A DNA stretch of 46,887 bases from Verrucomicrobiota bacterium (GCA_017309115.1 JAFLEF010000058.1:1-46887), one strand, 5' to 3'. Counted from the first letter of the stretch, positions 33,349 through 42,797 are shown. Notes: generated from the sequence alone by a model not told the origin. Translations and numbers: made by a program.

Positions 33349-34347
33349 GCGCGCCCGGGCCAAAGCCTCGGCGAAGTACGTGAGAATCACGTCGGCACCG
33401 GCGCGCTTGATAGCCAGCACGGATTCCTCCCGGGTACGCTCCAAGTCCAGCCAACCCCGTTGGGCCGCGGCCTGAATCTGCGCGTACTCGCCGCTGACTT
33501 GATACGCCGCGATCGGCACCCGAGTGGCGGACCGCAGTTCAGCAATCACATCCAAATACGGCCCGGCCGGCTTGACCATCAGCACGTCCGCGCCTTCCGC
33601 CTCATCGAGCAACGCGTCGGCCACAGCCTCGCGGCGATTGGCCGGATTCAGTTGATACGTCCGCTTGTCGAGCGACCGGGTCCCCGCCGCCGCAGCGCTC
33701 CCAACGGCTTCGCGAAACGGTCCGTAATAGGCCGAGGCGAACTTGGCGGCATAAGCGAGAATGCCCACCCCGCCCCAACCCGCCGCATCCAGCGCCCGAC
33801 GAATCGCGCCCACCCGACCGTCCATCATGTCGCTCGGCGCCACAAAGTCGGATCCGGCCGCGGCCTGCAACACCGCCATTCGGGCCAGCACCGCCACCGT
33901 CCGGTCGTTGTCCACATCCGTTCCATCAGCGGTCAGCACGCCGTCGTGCCCGTGGGTCGTGTACGGATCCAGCGCCACATCGGTAAAGATCAGCAAGCGG
34001 GGGACCGCCGCCCGGACCGCCCGCACCGCGCGCAGCACCAGACACTCCGGATTCAGTGCCTCCGTTCCGACGGCATCCTTTACCGCCGGATCGGTGACCG
34101 GAAATAACGCCACGCCGGGAATGCCTAAATCGGAAAGAACCCGGCAGTGCTCCACCAAATCCGGCAGGGAATGACGAACGATGCCCGGCATGGAATCCAC
34201 CGGGGTCGGTGCGCCGCCGCCCTCCCGGACAAACAACGGCGCAATCAAGTCCGCCGTCTCCACCCGGCATTCCTCGAACAAGGCCCGGACCGCCGGCGTT
34301 CGCCGCAATCGCCGCGGCCGCCGCGGCATTTCAAATCGCTCTTCCAT
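33337..34347 (-). CDS. hemB: Delta-aminolevulinic acid dehydratase (porphobilinogen synthase)
   Basis: A 336-residue HemB condensing two 5-aminolevulinates to porphobilinogen, the first common step to heme and corrinoids. Active-site lysines are K202 (YAAKFASAYYGPF) and K259 (LMVKPAGPYLD). The metal-binding region reads DVALDPYTTHGHDG (123-136), with Ala and Asp where zinc enzymes have Cys, so it belongs to the magnesium/potassium class without catalytic zinc. The N-terminus starts with RPRRLRRTPAVRALFEE as usual. It stands alone, with no other heme genes nearby. Confidence 0.96.
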   Translation of the reverse strand: MEERFEMPRRPRRLRRTPAVRALFEECRVETADLIAPLFVREGGGAPTPVDSMPGIVRHSLPDLVEHCRVLSDLGIPGVALFPVTDPAVKDAVGTEALNPECLVLRAVRAVRAAVPRLLIFTDVALDPYTTHGHDGVLTADGTDVDNDRTVAVLARMAVLQAAAGSDFVAPSDMMDGRVGAIRRALDAAGWGGVGILAYAAKFASAYYGPFREAVGSAAAAGTRSLDKRTYQLNPANRREAVADALLDEAEGADVLMVKPAGPYLDVIAELRSATRVPIAAYQVSGEYAQIQAAAQRGWLDLERTREESVLAIKRAGADVILTYFAEALARARSGT

Positions 34348-34410
34348 CGGAACGCCGAGCGTATGCCGGACCCGGGGCTCTTGAAAAGAAGCGACCCATC
34401 CGCGCCCGCT

Positions 34411-36672
34411 TCAAACGGTCATGAGCAGAAGCCAAATCAAAGCCGCGTACCCGATCCGGAGCAGCGCACTCAGACTCCCGTAAGACACCCACGAACGTCC
34501 CCACCGCCACTGCGTCGTCCCCAAAATCCAAACCGGCAACTTCCATCCCACCCAACCCACCCCCGCGAACAATGCCAACCACACGACCCAGCACACCCGG
34601 GAGAGCAGATCGAGCCACAACGGATGCTTCGGCACGGTCAATTCCGGCACGTCGATCCGTTCGCCGCGCAGGATGAAGGCGACGATCGACGGAATGTTGC
34701 GGGGATCGAGCGCTGCCCGATGCCCGCCCAGGATGAACTGCGTTTCGCCATTCTTCACAGTGCCATCGTCAAAGCCATCGAAGCCGGCACTTCCCAAATC
34801 GGGATTCAGAAACCGGAACACCGGCAATTCAAACAGCTTGGGAAACAGCGCCACGACCCAGTCGGCCGACCCGACAAAATTCCGCACCTGACCCACCCGG
34901 CCCACGAACTGGCTCCAGGGAAAATCGCGGCGGACCACACTGCCGGCAAAGACCACCCGACCGACCTTCAAGGTCTGATACTTCGACAAGGCACTGGCCA
35001 GGACGTGCGTGCCATTGCTGTGACCGATGAAGTCGATCTCCTTCAAGTTCGGGAATCGCGCCTGCAATTCGGTTACCTGATCCATGAACCAGCGGACGTT
35101 CTTTTGCCGATCGCCAAACAGGAGAAAGTCTCCCATCGGGAAGTAGCCGTAGGCGGCCCGATGAACGTAGATCTTCTCGCGCTCGCCCGGATGCAACTGA
35201 GCGAACCCCTCCTCCAGCGGTCGCAGGAATCCCGACGTCCAAGCTCCCATATCGCGAATGCCGTGCAGCACGAACACCACATGGGTGACATTGGTGTCGG
35301 TGTCGGTGGCCGCCACCGGATTGGCCCGCCGGAGCTTGAGCAGGTGATCGTCGCCGCCAAAGGCGCTCTGGATTTTGCGCTTTCGCTCCAGGCCATCGCC
35401 GGAGTCCCCCAACTGCATCAGATCGCTATGACCGGTGTTGTTCACCCGTACCCAAAGAAAATCCTGGGCCGCCCGCAGATCGCGACTGTCATCGCCACTC
35501 ACGACCTCGTCTTCGTCCCCCAGCACCTGAACCATGACCGGAATCGACAGGCCATTCGTCCCCGCGCGCGATCGGTCCATCGTGGCCAGCCATTGCAGTC
35601 GCAGATTGGCGACAAAAGGTTCGCCCCGCCGAAAGCTTCGGAGGTAGTCCCCAGTGCCGCTCAGACGAGCCACCAGCAGACCCAACCGACGAAGTCCGGC
35701 CGCAAACGAATTGAGATCGTTCAGGTGTCCGTCCGGATTCCAGCCGCGATTCATGCCCGCCAGGAGAACGAAGCGGTCCACCTTCTTCACCCATTCCCGG
35801 GGCGGTCGGGTGGTGGCCACGGCTCCCGCGATCCGCAAATCCTCCACGCTCCCGCAGCCGTAGAGATACGCCTTGCGCACCAGCAAGGCGCCCATGCTGT
35901 AGCCCGACAGGATGATTCGCCGGTACTTTTTCTCGTGATCCCGCTGGGCGATGGCTTCCTCCAACTGACTCGCCAGGATGACCGGATCCGCATTGGAGAA
36001 GACGTGAGTCGGATGATTGAAGAAGACGATGTCCGCCTCCGGCAGTTGTTCGTGAATCGCGCCCACGACGCCCTCCAGAGTTCGCAGCCCACCGGCAAAA
36101 CCGCGCACCAACACCACCAACTCCTCGGCCTCCGCCGACTCGTGCACGACGGTCAATTTCGCGGGTTCCCGGGCGTCCAGCCAGGCATCGGTCCGAGCCA
36201 GGATCACCGCCGCCAGAAGTAGGAGCAATCCCCCCACCGCGACCCAACCGAGCCACCCCAGACGATGAACACCCCGAACCGGACCGGACGGTTCCGCTAC
36301 GGAATCGGCCAACGCTCCCGCAGCCGGCAACGCCAAATAATCCTCAATCGGCCGAAACGGCCGGGCACCGACCGAGGAAAAATCTGTACGCAGGGCTTCG
36401 AACAAACAGGTTCCGAGCAGGGCTTGGGCGTAGTCCGCCGCGGGAGCCTCCAACTCCCGAGCGATCCGCGAACGCAGTTGTTCGGCCCGTCTCAACTGCG
36501 GCGCCATTCGGGCCAACTCCCCGGTGCTCCAATCGTATTCCCACCGCAGTTCCGCCCGTCCCGTGTCGGGGTTCTCGACGGTGTACACGATGGCCGAGTC
36601 CATCCGACCCAACACCAAGAGGACCGAGTGGCCCTGGATGTCCTGGGAACCCACTCGGTAGTCGCGTTTCAT
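34411..36672 (-). CDS. Membrane protein with two alpha/beta-hydrolase domains
   Basis: A 753-residue protein with an unusual layout: a soluble N-terminal 130 residues, a transmembrane helix at about 138-160, a first alpha/beta-hydrolase domain (ELVVLVRGFAGG; nucleophile elbow GYSMGA with Ser259; acidic GDEDEVV about 386-391; His415 in NTGHSD), a second hydrolase domain (VFVLHGIRDMGAW at 466-478; GHSNGT with Ser552), then about three hydrophobic helices at 680-753 (WLDLLSRVCWVVWLALFAGV and onward). Both elbows have the Ser nucleophile, so both domains may be active. The second domain resembles PGAP1/lipase-like esterases. Membrane anchoring suggests a role at the cell envelope, perhaps on lipids; no partner gene is evident. 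hemB lies 63 bases downstream. Confidence 0.75.
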   Translation of the reverse strand: MKRDYRVGSQDIQGHSVLLVLGRMDSAIVYTVENPDTGRAELRWEYDWSTGELARMAPQLRRAEQLRSRIARELEAPAADYAQALLGTCLFEALRTDFSSVGARPFRPIEDYLALPAAGALADSVAEPSGPVRGVHRLGWLGWVAVGGLLLLLAAVILARTDAWLDAREPAKLTVVHESAEAEELVVLVRGFAGGLRTLEGVVGAIHEQLPEADIVFFNHPTHVFSNADPVILASQLEEAIAQRDHEKKYRRIILSGYSMGALLVRKAYLYGCGSVEDLRIAGAVATTRPPREWVKKVDRFVLLAGMNRGWNPDGHLNDLNSFAAGLRRLGLLVARLSGTGDYLRSFRRGEPFVANLRLQWLATMDRSRAGTNGLSIPVMVQVLGDEDEVVSGDDSRDLRAAQDFLWVRVNNTGHSDLMQLGDSGDGLERKRKIQSAFGGDDHLLKLRRANPVAATDTDTNVTHVVFVLHGIRDMGAWTSGFLRPLEEGFAQLHPGEREKIYVHRAAYGYFPMGDFLLFGDRQKNVRWFMDQVTELQARFPNLKEIDFIGHSNGTHVLASALSKYQTLKVGRVVFAGSVVRRDFPWSQFVGRVGQVRNFVGSADWVVALFPKLFELPVFRFLNPDLGSAGFDGFDDGTVKNGETQFILGGHRAALDPRNIPSIVAFILRGERIDVPELTVPKHPLWLDLLSRVCWVVWLALFAGVGWVGWKLPVWILGTTQWRWGRSWVSYGSLSALLRIGYAALIWLLLMTV

Positions 36673-36961
36673 TGCGGAGATTGCGGACGCCTCGATCCGT
36701 GGCCGACTCGTCAGTCATTTCGGGGTAACGGCCGGAGCGAAGTAAGGGAGTTTTCCAACCCAATTTCCAGAGAAGTCCCACTGATCCTGCGGCGAACTCC
36801 GGGGCGAACGACAAAGCACTAATCGAAAGCATCACTCGCTCTGCTTCCTTAACGAAAACTCCTTCGGCCGAGGCAAATCCTGCAAATCGCTGAAACCGAG
36901 GCGGTCCTTGGGAGTCTGCCGGGTGTTCTTCGACTGCGACTTTGGCCGAGAAACTCGTCAG

Positions 36962-39292
36962 ATGCCCTACCCTGCCCCCCAGCCACGCTCGTTCGTTTCG
37001 GGCGGTTTCGTCAGAGCTTGGCTGACCGGCTGGCTCAGCGTGTTGCTGAGTTGCGACATCCTCCAGGCGGCCGCCCCCTCCGCGCCAGTCCCGGCGCCTG
37101 GGACGCTCCAAATGGCGGACCTGCTGCAGCGCATCGCCCGGCAAACCACCCCGGTGCAAAACCCTTTCCTGTCCCGCGAACAGGCCGAGTTGGTCCGCCG
37201 CCAACTGGCCACCAATCAAAACCCGGCTCAGCAAATTCCCCTGGAGTTCGCCCTCGGCACCCGGTTGCTCCAGAGCGGCGACAACGAGGGGGCGGTGGCC
37301 GTGTTCGACCGACTGGAACATCAGATTCACGCGAAGGGTGTTCCGGTCAACACCACCAACTTCCTGAATCTGCGTCTCAATCAAGCGCTCGCCCATTTGC
37401 GTCAGGGCGAAGTGCGGAACTGTCTCACCAATCCCCACAGCCAGTCCTGTCTGCTGCCCATCGAAGGCCACGGACGTCACGTCTGGCAGGACGGCAGCCG
37501 GGCGGCCATCGGCATTCTCACCAATACGCTGGAGCAGTTTCCCGACAGCCTCGCCGCCCGCTGGTTGCTCAACGTCGCCGCCATGACCGTGGGCGATTAT
37601 CCCGATCAGGTTCCCGAACGCTGGCGCATTCCGCCCGCCGCCTTCGCGTCCGAAGCCGAGGTCGAACGAATGGTGAACGTCGCCGGACCCGCTGGGCTCG
37701 CGCTCAATGGCCTCTCCGGCGGAGTCGTGGTGGAAGATCTGGATGGCGACGGTCTGCTCGACATCGTGTCTTCCTCCATTGGCTTCAGTGATCCGCTGCG
37801 CTTTCTGCACAACAACGGGGACGGAACGTTTTCGGATCGTTCCCGGGAGGCGGGCTTCACCGGATTAACCGGCGGTCTGAACATTCTCGCGACCGACTAC
37901 AACAACGATGGTCACGTCGACCTGCACGTGCTGCGCGGAGGCTGGGCCCGGGAAGGCGGCCGGTTTCCCGACTCGCTGTTGAAGAATCGGGGGGATGGAA
38001 CGTTTGAAGATGTGACCGCGGCCGCCGGACTGCTTTCGTTTCATCCGGGCCAGACCGCCACCTGGTTCGACTTTGACGGCGATGGCTGGCTGGACGTCTT
38101 CGTCGGCAACGAAACGGTCGCCGGCGAATCCCGCCACTCCTGCGAGCTCTACCGCAACAATCGCAACGGAACCTTCACCGAAGTGGCGCTGGGCGCCGGA
38201 GTCCGCGTCAACGCCTACGTCAAAGGCGTGACCTCTGGCGACTACAACAACGACGGGCGCCCCGATCTCTACGTGTCCATTCTGGGCCGGCCGAATCAGC
38301 TCTTTCGCAATGACGGTCCCGCTCCCGCCAGTGCCGGCACCAACGCCTGGAAGTTCACCGAAGTCGCCGCCTCTGCCGGCGTGCAGGAACCGTTGTACAG
38401 CTTTCCCACCTGGTTCTTCGACTACGACAACGATGGCCACGAGGATCTCTTCGTCGCGGGCTACCGCATCAACGACGTCGGAGATGTCGCGGCTGATTAC
38501 CTGGGACTCCCCGGCAACGGACAACGCACCAAACTGTTTCACAATCGCGGTGATGGCACCTTCGAAGACGTCAGCGAAAAAGCCGGACTGAACCGCGTGC
38601 TGCACGCCATGGGTTCCAATTACGGCGACCTGGACAATGACGGTTGGCTCGATCTTTACCTCGGCACCGGTGATCCGGATTACCTGACCGTAATTCCCAA
38701 CCGAATGTTCCGAAACACGGACGGAAAGCGGTTCCAGGACGTAACCACCAGCGCCGGTCTGGGCCACTTGCAGAAGGGGCACGCCGTCTCCTTCGCCGAT
38801 GTAGACAATGACGGCGATCAGGATCTCTACGTCGATCTGGGCGGGGCGTATCAAGGGGATCTGGCGCCCAATGCGCTGTTCGCCAATCCAGGCTCCGGAG
38901 GCTCCTGGGTGAAACTCCAACTGGTGGGAACCAAGGCGAATCGGCCGGGCATCGGCGCCCGGCTGACCCTCACCGTGAGCGGACCTTCGGGTGAACGCGT
39001 GATTCGCCGGACAGTGGGAACGGGTGGCAGTTTCGGGGACAATCCGCTGCGCCAGGAGATCGGTCTGGGCGACGCCCGCAGCATCCGTTCGTTGGAGATT
39101 CGTTGGCCGGGCAGTGGAACCGTCCAAACGCTCCGCGATTTGGAGCCTAATCGCCTTTACCGGGTGACCGAAGGAAATGCCCAACCGGAGCTCATACCGT
39201 TGAAGTCATTCGCCCTGCCCTTACCCGCAGCCCACCTCGAAACCACCACCCCGACTCCGACCGCTCCACCGGCTGATCGTCGGTCTCCGTGA
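36962..39292 (+). CDS. Secreted FG-GAP/VCBS protein with ASPIC/UnbV C-terminus
   Basis: A 776-residue secreted protein (signal: AWLTGWLSVLLSCDILQAAA). Residues about 40-250 are helical and TPR-like (ALGTRLLQSGDNEGAVAVFD, NLRLNQALAHLRQGEV). Then come seven or more FG-GAP/VCBS repeats with calcium-binding cores (DLDGDGLLDIV, DYNNDGHVDLHV, DFDGDGWLDVFV, DYNNDGRPDLYV, DYDNDGHEDLFV, DLDNDGWLDLYL, DVDNDGDQDLYV). The C-terminal 100 residues are the ASPIC/UnbV domain (NRPGIGARLTLTVSG, SFGDNPLRQEIGLGDA, LEIRWPGSGTVQTL). The family is very common in Verrucomicrobia and Planctomycetes; the function is unproven, presumably extracellular or envelope binding. The ATG at 36962 is preferred to 36908. Confidence 0.9.
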   Translation: MPYPAPQPRSFVSGGFVRAWLTGWLSVLLSCDILQAAAPSAPVPAPGTLQMADLLQRIARQTTPVQNPFLSREQAELVRRQLATNQNPAQQIPLEFALGTRLLQSGDNEGAVAVFDRLEHQIHAKGVPVNTTNFLNLRLNQALAHLRQGEVRNCLTNPHSQSCLLPIEGHGRHVWQDGSRAAIGILTNTLEQFPDSLAARWLLNVAAMTVGDYPDQVPERWRIPPAAFASEAEVERMVNVAGPAGLALNGLSGGVVVEDLDGDGLLDIVSSSIGFSDPLRFLHNNGDGTFSDRSREAGFTGLTGGLNILATDYNNDGHVDLHVLRGGWAREGGRFPDSLLKNRGDGTFEDVTAAAGLLSFHPGQTATWFDFDGDGWLDVFVGNETVAGESRHSCELYRNNRNGTFTEVALGAGVRVNAYVKGVTSGDYNNDGRPDLYVSILGRPNQLFRNDGPAPASAGTNAWKFTEVAASAGVQEPLYSFPTWFFDYDNDGHEDLFVAGYRINDVGDVAADYLGLPGNGQRTKLFHNRGDGTFEDVSEKAGLNRVLHAMGSNYGDLDNDGWLDLYLGTGDPDYLTVIPNRMFRNTDGKRFQDVTTSAGLGHLQKGHAVSFADVDNDGDQDLYVDLGGAYQGDLAPNALFANPGSGGSWVKLQLVGTKANRPGIGARLTLTVSGPSGERVIRRTVGTGGSFGDNPLRQEIGLGDARSIRSLEIRWPGSGTVQTLRDLEPNRLYRVTEGNAQPELIPLKSFALPLPAAHLETTTPTPTAPPADRRSP

Positions 39293-39334
39293 GGTCGGTC
39301 TTGCCCTTGGGCACCAGCCGGGGAAGGTTGCGCC

Positions 39335-41680
39335 ATGTTCCGACGGTTGTTGTTCGGTGGATTGGGATGCTTGGCCTGGATGGCCGCGGTCTTGGCGGAT
39401 TCGACGAATCGCTTTGGCTTCGGCGGCCCGGAAGTATTCCCTCTCGAATACGGGGTCGCCTTCCTCCATGTGACCGATCTTGACGGCGACGGGCTGAACG
39501 ACGTCGTGGCCGTGAACAACGCCCGCTCGAAGATCAACTTGCTGTACAACCGCACCGGCAATTCCAACGCGCCGGTCACCGCTTCGAAAGTAGGCCGACG
39601 CGACGTCAATGAACTGCCGCCGGATGCCCGGTTCCGCATCGAATCGATTTCCTCCGAGAAACGCATCACCTCGCTGGCTGCCGCCGACCTCAACAGTGAT
39701 GGCCGCGTGGACCTGGCCTACTTCGGCGAGCCCAAGGAACTGGTCATTCAGTTCAATCAAGGCACCAACGGCTGGTCCCAACCCCGCCGCTGGCCGCTCG
39801 ATGACGGTGCTCTGGATTACAACGCCCTGACCACCGGAGACATCAACGGCGATGGTCGCAGCGATCTGCTCCTGCTGGCGGAAAAGCACATTTATCTGCT
39901 GCGCCAGCAAGCAGACGGCACCCTGGGCGAACCCGACCGACTACCTTACACCGGCATCGTGAAGGCGATCCAAGTGCTCGACCTCAATGGCGACGGACGG
40001 AAGGACCTGCTGTTCGTGAATTGGGACAACGCCAATCCGTTCCGCTTCCGCCTGCAGCAAGCCGATGGTCAATTTGAGCCGGAGGTTCATCTCCCGCTCA
40101 GCGCCATTCGTAGCTACTGGGCCGATGACTTGGACCAGGACGGCAAGACCGAGGTTGTCGCCATCGCCGCCAAATCCGGCCGGGCCGCCGTGTCCAATTT
40201 CGCCCGCAAACCGGCGGAACCGCTGGTGGATGGCTTGGTCGATGGACAGTTCTCGGTGCTGCCGCTCAGCCGGACTGACAAACCCCGCCGAGGCATGTTG
40301 TGGACCGACCTCGACGGCGATGGTCTGACCGATCTGCTCGTCGCCGATCCCAGCAGCGGACAGATTGCGCTGTGGCATCAGCGGACCAACGGCACCCTGG
40401 ATGAACCCCGCAATTTCCCCAGTCTGACCGGCGTGGCCGACCTCACCGCCATCGACTGGAATGGCGATGGCCGGAAGGAATTGTTCCTCCTCAGTTCCGA
40501 TGAAAAGCAGGTCGGCGTGGCCTCGCTCGACGCCAGTGGCCGCCTGCCCTTCCCGCAATTGGTGTCACTGACGGGCCGCCCCCTGGCCCTGGCGACCGGC
40601 GTGCTGAAGGACGGACAGAAGCCGGTGTTGGCCCTGATTCAGGAACGCGACGACAAACGGCCGGGCAAAGACGGAAAAGAAGAAACGTTCACGGTGCGGG
40701 AACTGGTGTTGAAGTCGGCCGACGGTTCGACCCAGACCCAGAAGCTCGCCGAGGAGTTCAAGGGCTCACCCGCCCGCCTGGCCTTTCACGATGCGAATCA
40801 GGACGGCTTGACCGACCTGGTCCTGCTGACGCCTTACGAGAAGGTCAAAGTGCTGGTCCAACGCGCCGAGGAAAAGGACGGCAAACGCTTCGATGAAGCC
40901 GATGTCACCCCGCCCGGTGGGAGTTTGGAGTCCCCGTGGATGCTCACCGCCGATGTGGATCGCGATGGCAAGGAGGAGCTGGTCTTGCCGCAAAAGAATT
41001 TCCTCCGCGCCGTGGTTCTCTCGGGCGAAGCCGGGGAGAAACCAACGTGGAGCTTCACCGTCCGCGACCAGATCAACGGCGCCACCAGCAGTTCGCGACT
41101 GGTCGCCGCCGCCGCTCTCCCGCAACCCAACGGCCAGGCACCCCTGCTCTTCCTGCTGGACGCCGACCGGAAGGCATTGTCGGTGGCGCGTCGGGACACC
41201 AACGGCGTCTGGCAAACCGTCCGAAACACGCAACTGCCGGTGACTGATTTTTCCTCACTCGTGCCGGTGGGATTGGGCACGAATCAACCCAACACCATTG
41301 CCTTCATGGGTGGCAATTCCGTGGCATGGAAACGGTTTTCCGGAGACGTCTGGGACCTGACCGAACTCGACGGCTATGAAACGCCCATCCGCGATGGTTG
41401 GCTCCACGACGTCACCAGCGGCGACCTGAACAGCGACGGCCGAAAGGATCTCGTCTTCCTGGAAACGTCCCGCAATTACGTGGACCTGGTCCTCTTCGAA
41501 CCCCCGCATCAACTGGAAGCGGGCAATCGCTGGCCGGTGTTTGAAGAACGAACGTTCCGTCAGCGCCGCAATGAGATTCCGGAGCCCCGCGAAGCCGTCA
41601 TCAGCGACGTGACCGGCGACGGCAAGAACGACCTGCTCTTGATCGTCCACGACCGCATCTTGGTGTATCCGCAGGAGTAA
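39335..41680 (+). CDS. Secreted FG-GAP/VCBS repeat propeller protein
   Basis: A 781-residue secreted protein (signal MFRRLLFGGLGCLAWMAAVLA) made almost entirely of FG-GAP/VCBS repeats, with cores such as DLDGDGLNDVVAV, DLNSDGRVDLAYF, DINGDGRSDLLLL, DLNGDGRKDLLFV, DLDGDGLTDLLVA, DANQDGLTDLVLL, DLNSDGRKDLVFL and DVTGDGKNDLLLI. It lacks the ASPIC/UnbV tail of the preceding gene, from which it is separated by 42 bases, so the two are probably co-transcribed. It likely forms one or two calcium-stabilised beta propellers. Function unknown. Confidence 0.9.
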   Translation: MFRRLLFGGLGCLAWMAAVLADSTNRFGFGGPEVFPLEYGVAFLHVTDLDGDGLNDVVAVNNARSKINLLYNRTGNSNAPVTASKVGRRDVNELPPDARFRIESISSEKRITSLAAADLNSDGRVDLAYFGEPKELVIQFNQGTNGWSQPRRWPLDDGALDYNALTTGDINGDGRSDLLLLAEKHIYLLRQQADGTLGEPDRLPYTGIVKAIQVLDLNGDGRKDLLFVNWDNANPFRFRLQQADGQFEPEVHLPLSAIRSYWADDLDQDGKTEVVAIAAKSGRAAVSNFARKPAEPLVDGLVDGQFSVLPLSRTDKPRRGMLWTDLDGDGLTDLLVADPSSGQIALWHQRTNGTLDEPRNFPSLTGVADLTAIDWNGDGRKELFLLSSDEKQVGVASLDASGRLPFPQLVSLTGRPLALATGVLKDGQKPVLALIQERDDKRPGKDGKEETFTVRELVLKSADGSTQTQKLAEEFKGSPARLAFHDANQDGLTDLVLLTPYEKVKVLVQRAEEKDGKRFDEADVTPPGGSLESPWMLTADVDRDGKEELVLPQKNFLRAVVLSGEAGEKPTWSFTVRDQINGATSSSRLVAAAALPQPNGQAPLLFLLDADRKALSVARRDTNGVWQTVRNTQLPVTDFSSLVPVGLGTNQPNTIAFMGGNSVAWKRFSGDVWDLTELDGYETPIRDGWLHDVTSGDLNSDGRKDLVFLETSRNYVDLVLFEPPHQLEAGNRWPVFEERTFRQRRNEIPEPREAVISDVTGDGKNDLLLIVHDRILVYPQE

Positions 41681-41808
41681 GCGTGAACACCGCTGAGGAG
41701 TTCTCCACTAACGACGCCGAGGACGCACGACTGCGCGTCCGTCACCCTCCTCATCATTGGCGATAGACTGGACCCACGAGGTGAACAGGGTCCTCCATCG
41801 TCACTACC
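41681..41808. other. Spacer after the VCBS pair
   Basis: Contains a short imperfect palindrome (gacgcacgactgcgcgtc) about 40-60 bases after the stop of the second VCBS gene, which may help terminate transcription. No gene is visible in this short gap. Confidence 0.4.
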
Positions 41809-41952
41809 GTGAGTGAAAATCATGGCGCTTTGAGTTCTCTCTTGCGTACAAAGGGAAGTGATGTTGTGAGACTCAGAAATGGTTACAGTGCCACCATTGA
41901 GACTTTTGGGCCGGCAATTAAGGACGGCTGGTCTGACTCGCATCGTTGTTAG
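41809..41952 (+). CDS. Short AT-richer ORF, possible remnant or small protein
   Basis: A GTG-started frame of 47 codons (VSENHGALSSLLRTKGSDVV, then NGYSATIETFGPAIKDGWSD). Base composition is lower in GC than the flanking VCBS genes and similar to the membrane-protein gene that begins 27 bases later, so both may have arrived together. I do not recognise the peptide. It could be the tail of a lost gene, a small immunity-type protein or chance. Confidence 0.35.
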   Translation: MSENHGALSSLLRTKGSDVVRLRNGYSATIETFGPAIKDGWSDSHRC

Positions 41953-41979
41953 GTAAAGCGGGATGGAAGGGGTCAAGAA

Positions 41980-42366
41980 ATGAACACTACCTTAAAAAGT
42001 GTCATCGCAATGTTTTGCAGCACCATTGCATTTGTTGTTGGCAGCCTGATCTCCATCGACAACCCAGCCAACCTAGCCGTTGCGACTTTCGGTGCGCCAG
42101 GCGGTATCATGTTTGTTGGCTGGCCAGTCTTGGCACTTCTCTGGAACAGGTACAACTGGAGGGTGATGCTGGCGGTAATGATTGTTAATAGTTTATCAGG
42201 AATTCTTCACCTATTCGTCTTCAATGATTTTGTTTCGATGCTCCAATTGCAGCATAGATTTGTGGGCGCATTATCTGCAATCTATTCGCTCACGTGGATA
42301 TGCGTATCAGTGTATCTATATTTCTTAATAGCATGCAGGGCCGAGGTAGAGGGTGGTGGCCGGTGA
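41980..42366 (+). CDS. Orphan small multi-pass membrane protein
   Basis: A 128-residue hydrophobic protein with about four membrane helices (VIAMFCSTIAFVVGSLISI, GGIMFVGWPVLALLWN, VMLAVMIVNSLSGILHLFVF and ALSAIYSLTWICVSVYLYFL). A G-rich ribosome-binding site (GAAGGGG) precedes the ATG. The coding sequence is AT-richer than the rest of the window, suggesting recent transfer. No family recognised; membrane immunity proteins and small accessory proteins are possibilities. Confidence 0.7.
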   Translation: MNTTLKSVIAMFCSTIAFVVGSLISIDNPANLAVATFGAPGGIMFVGWPVLALLWNRYNWRVMLAVMIVNSLSGILHLFVFNDFVSMLQLQHRFVGALSAIYSLTWICVSVYLYFLIACRAEVEGGGR

Positions 42367-42722
42367 GACAATGAGAAGGTCAGGAGCGAAGCGAAAATGC
42401 GCTCACTTAGACACATCGGTGTTGACCGCCTCGGTTACCGACGTCGCCCCCTCCCGTCAGCGCCAACCTGGGTTAATCTGCGGATCACCCTTCCCCTTCG
42501 AGTTGACCGCCTTTTGTCCCGGCGGCCGGGGCGTGGAGTATTTCGAGGCCCCACATTCCATCAACGCGCCCCAAAGCGGCAGAGGGCTGCCGCACTCCAA
42601 ACGCTTCGCGATCCCTTGACCGTCTCTCCAAGTCTCCCCCTCCCCCTTTCTCCCCCTCTCCCGCTCCTTCCTGTTTTCATGTTTTCCAGATTAACCCCCT
42701 TCAGTGGAACCTCGCCCTACCC
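42367..42722. other. Intergenic region with dispersed repeats
   Basis: About 355 bases without a credible gene. It includes ggttaatctgcggatcac (atctgcgg repeat core, 42470-42487) and a pyrimidine-rich stretch (ctccccctccccctttctcc, about 42637-42656). It lies on the 3' side of sodA and after the membrane-protein gene. Confidence 0.5.
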
Positions 42723-42795
42723 GGAGCGCTGACGTCTCGCCGACCAGTTTCCGAAGATGGGAGGAGAAACACGCCGGCGAGACGCCAGCGCTCCC
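42723..42795. repeat. Imperfect palindromic element (gacgtctcgccg type)
   Basis: Left arm ggagcgctgacgtctcgccg and right arm cggcgagacgccagcgctcc are inverted with one mismatch over 20 bp, separated by about 30 bases. It ends just before the sodA terminator. It is unrelated in sequence to the 136-bp array arms, so it is a second palindrome family. Confidence 0.65.
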
Positions 42796-42797
42796 AC

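Noticed and set aside
34147-36222. 691-codon plus-strand ORF
   Set aside because: Antisense to the tandem-hydrolase gene and hemB start; no recognisable domain.
36344-37810. 488-codon minus-strand ORF over the ASPIC/UnbV gene start
   Set aside because: Antisense shadow of a well-supported gene and of the tandem-hydrolase start; low-complexity composition.
37865-39184. 439-codon minus-strand ORF inside the VCBS gene
   Set aside because: Antisense to repeated DxDGDG coding units, which generate long complementary frames by composition.
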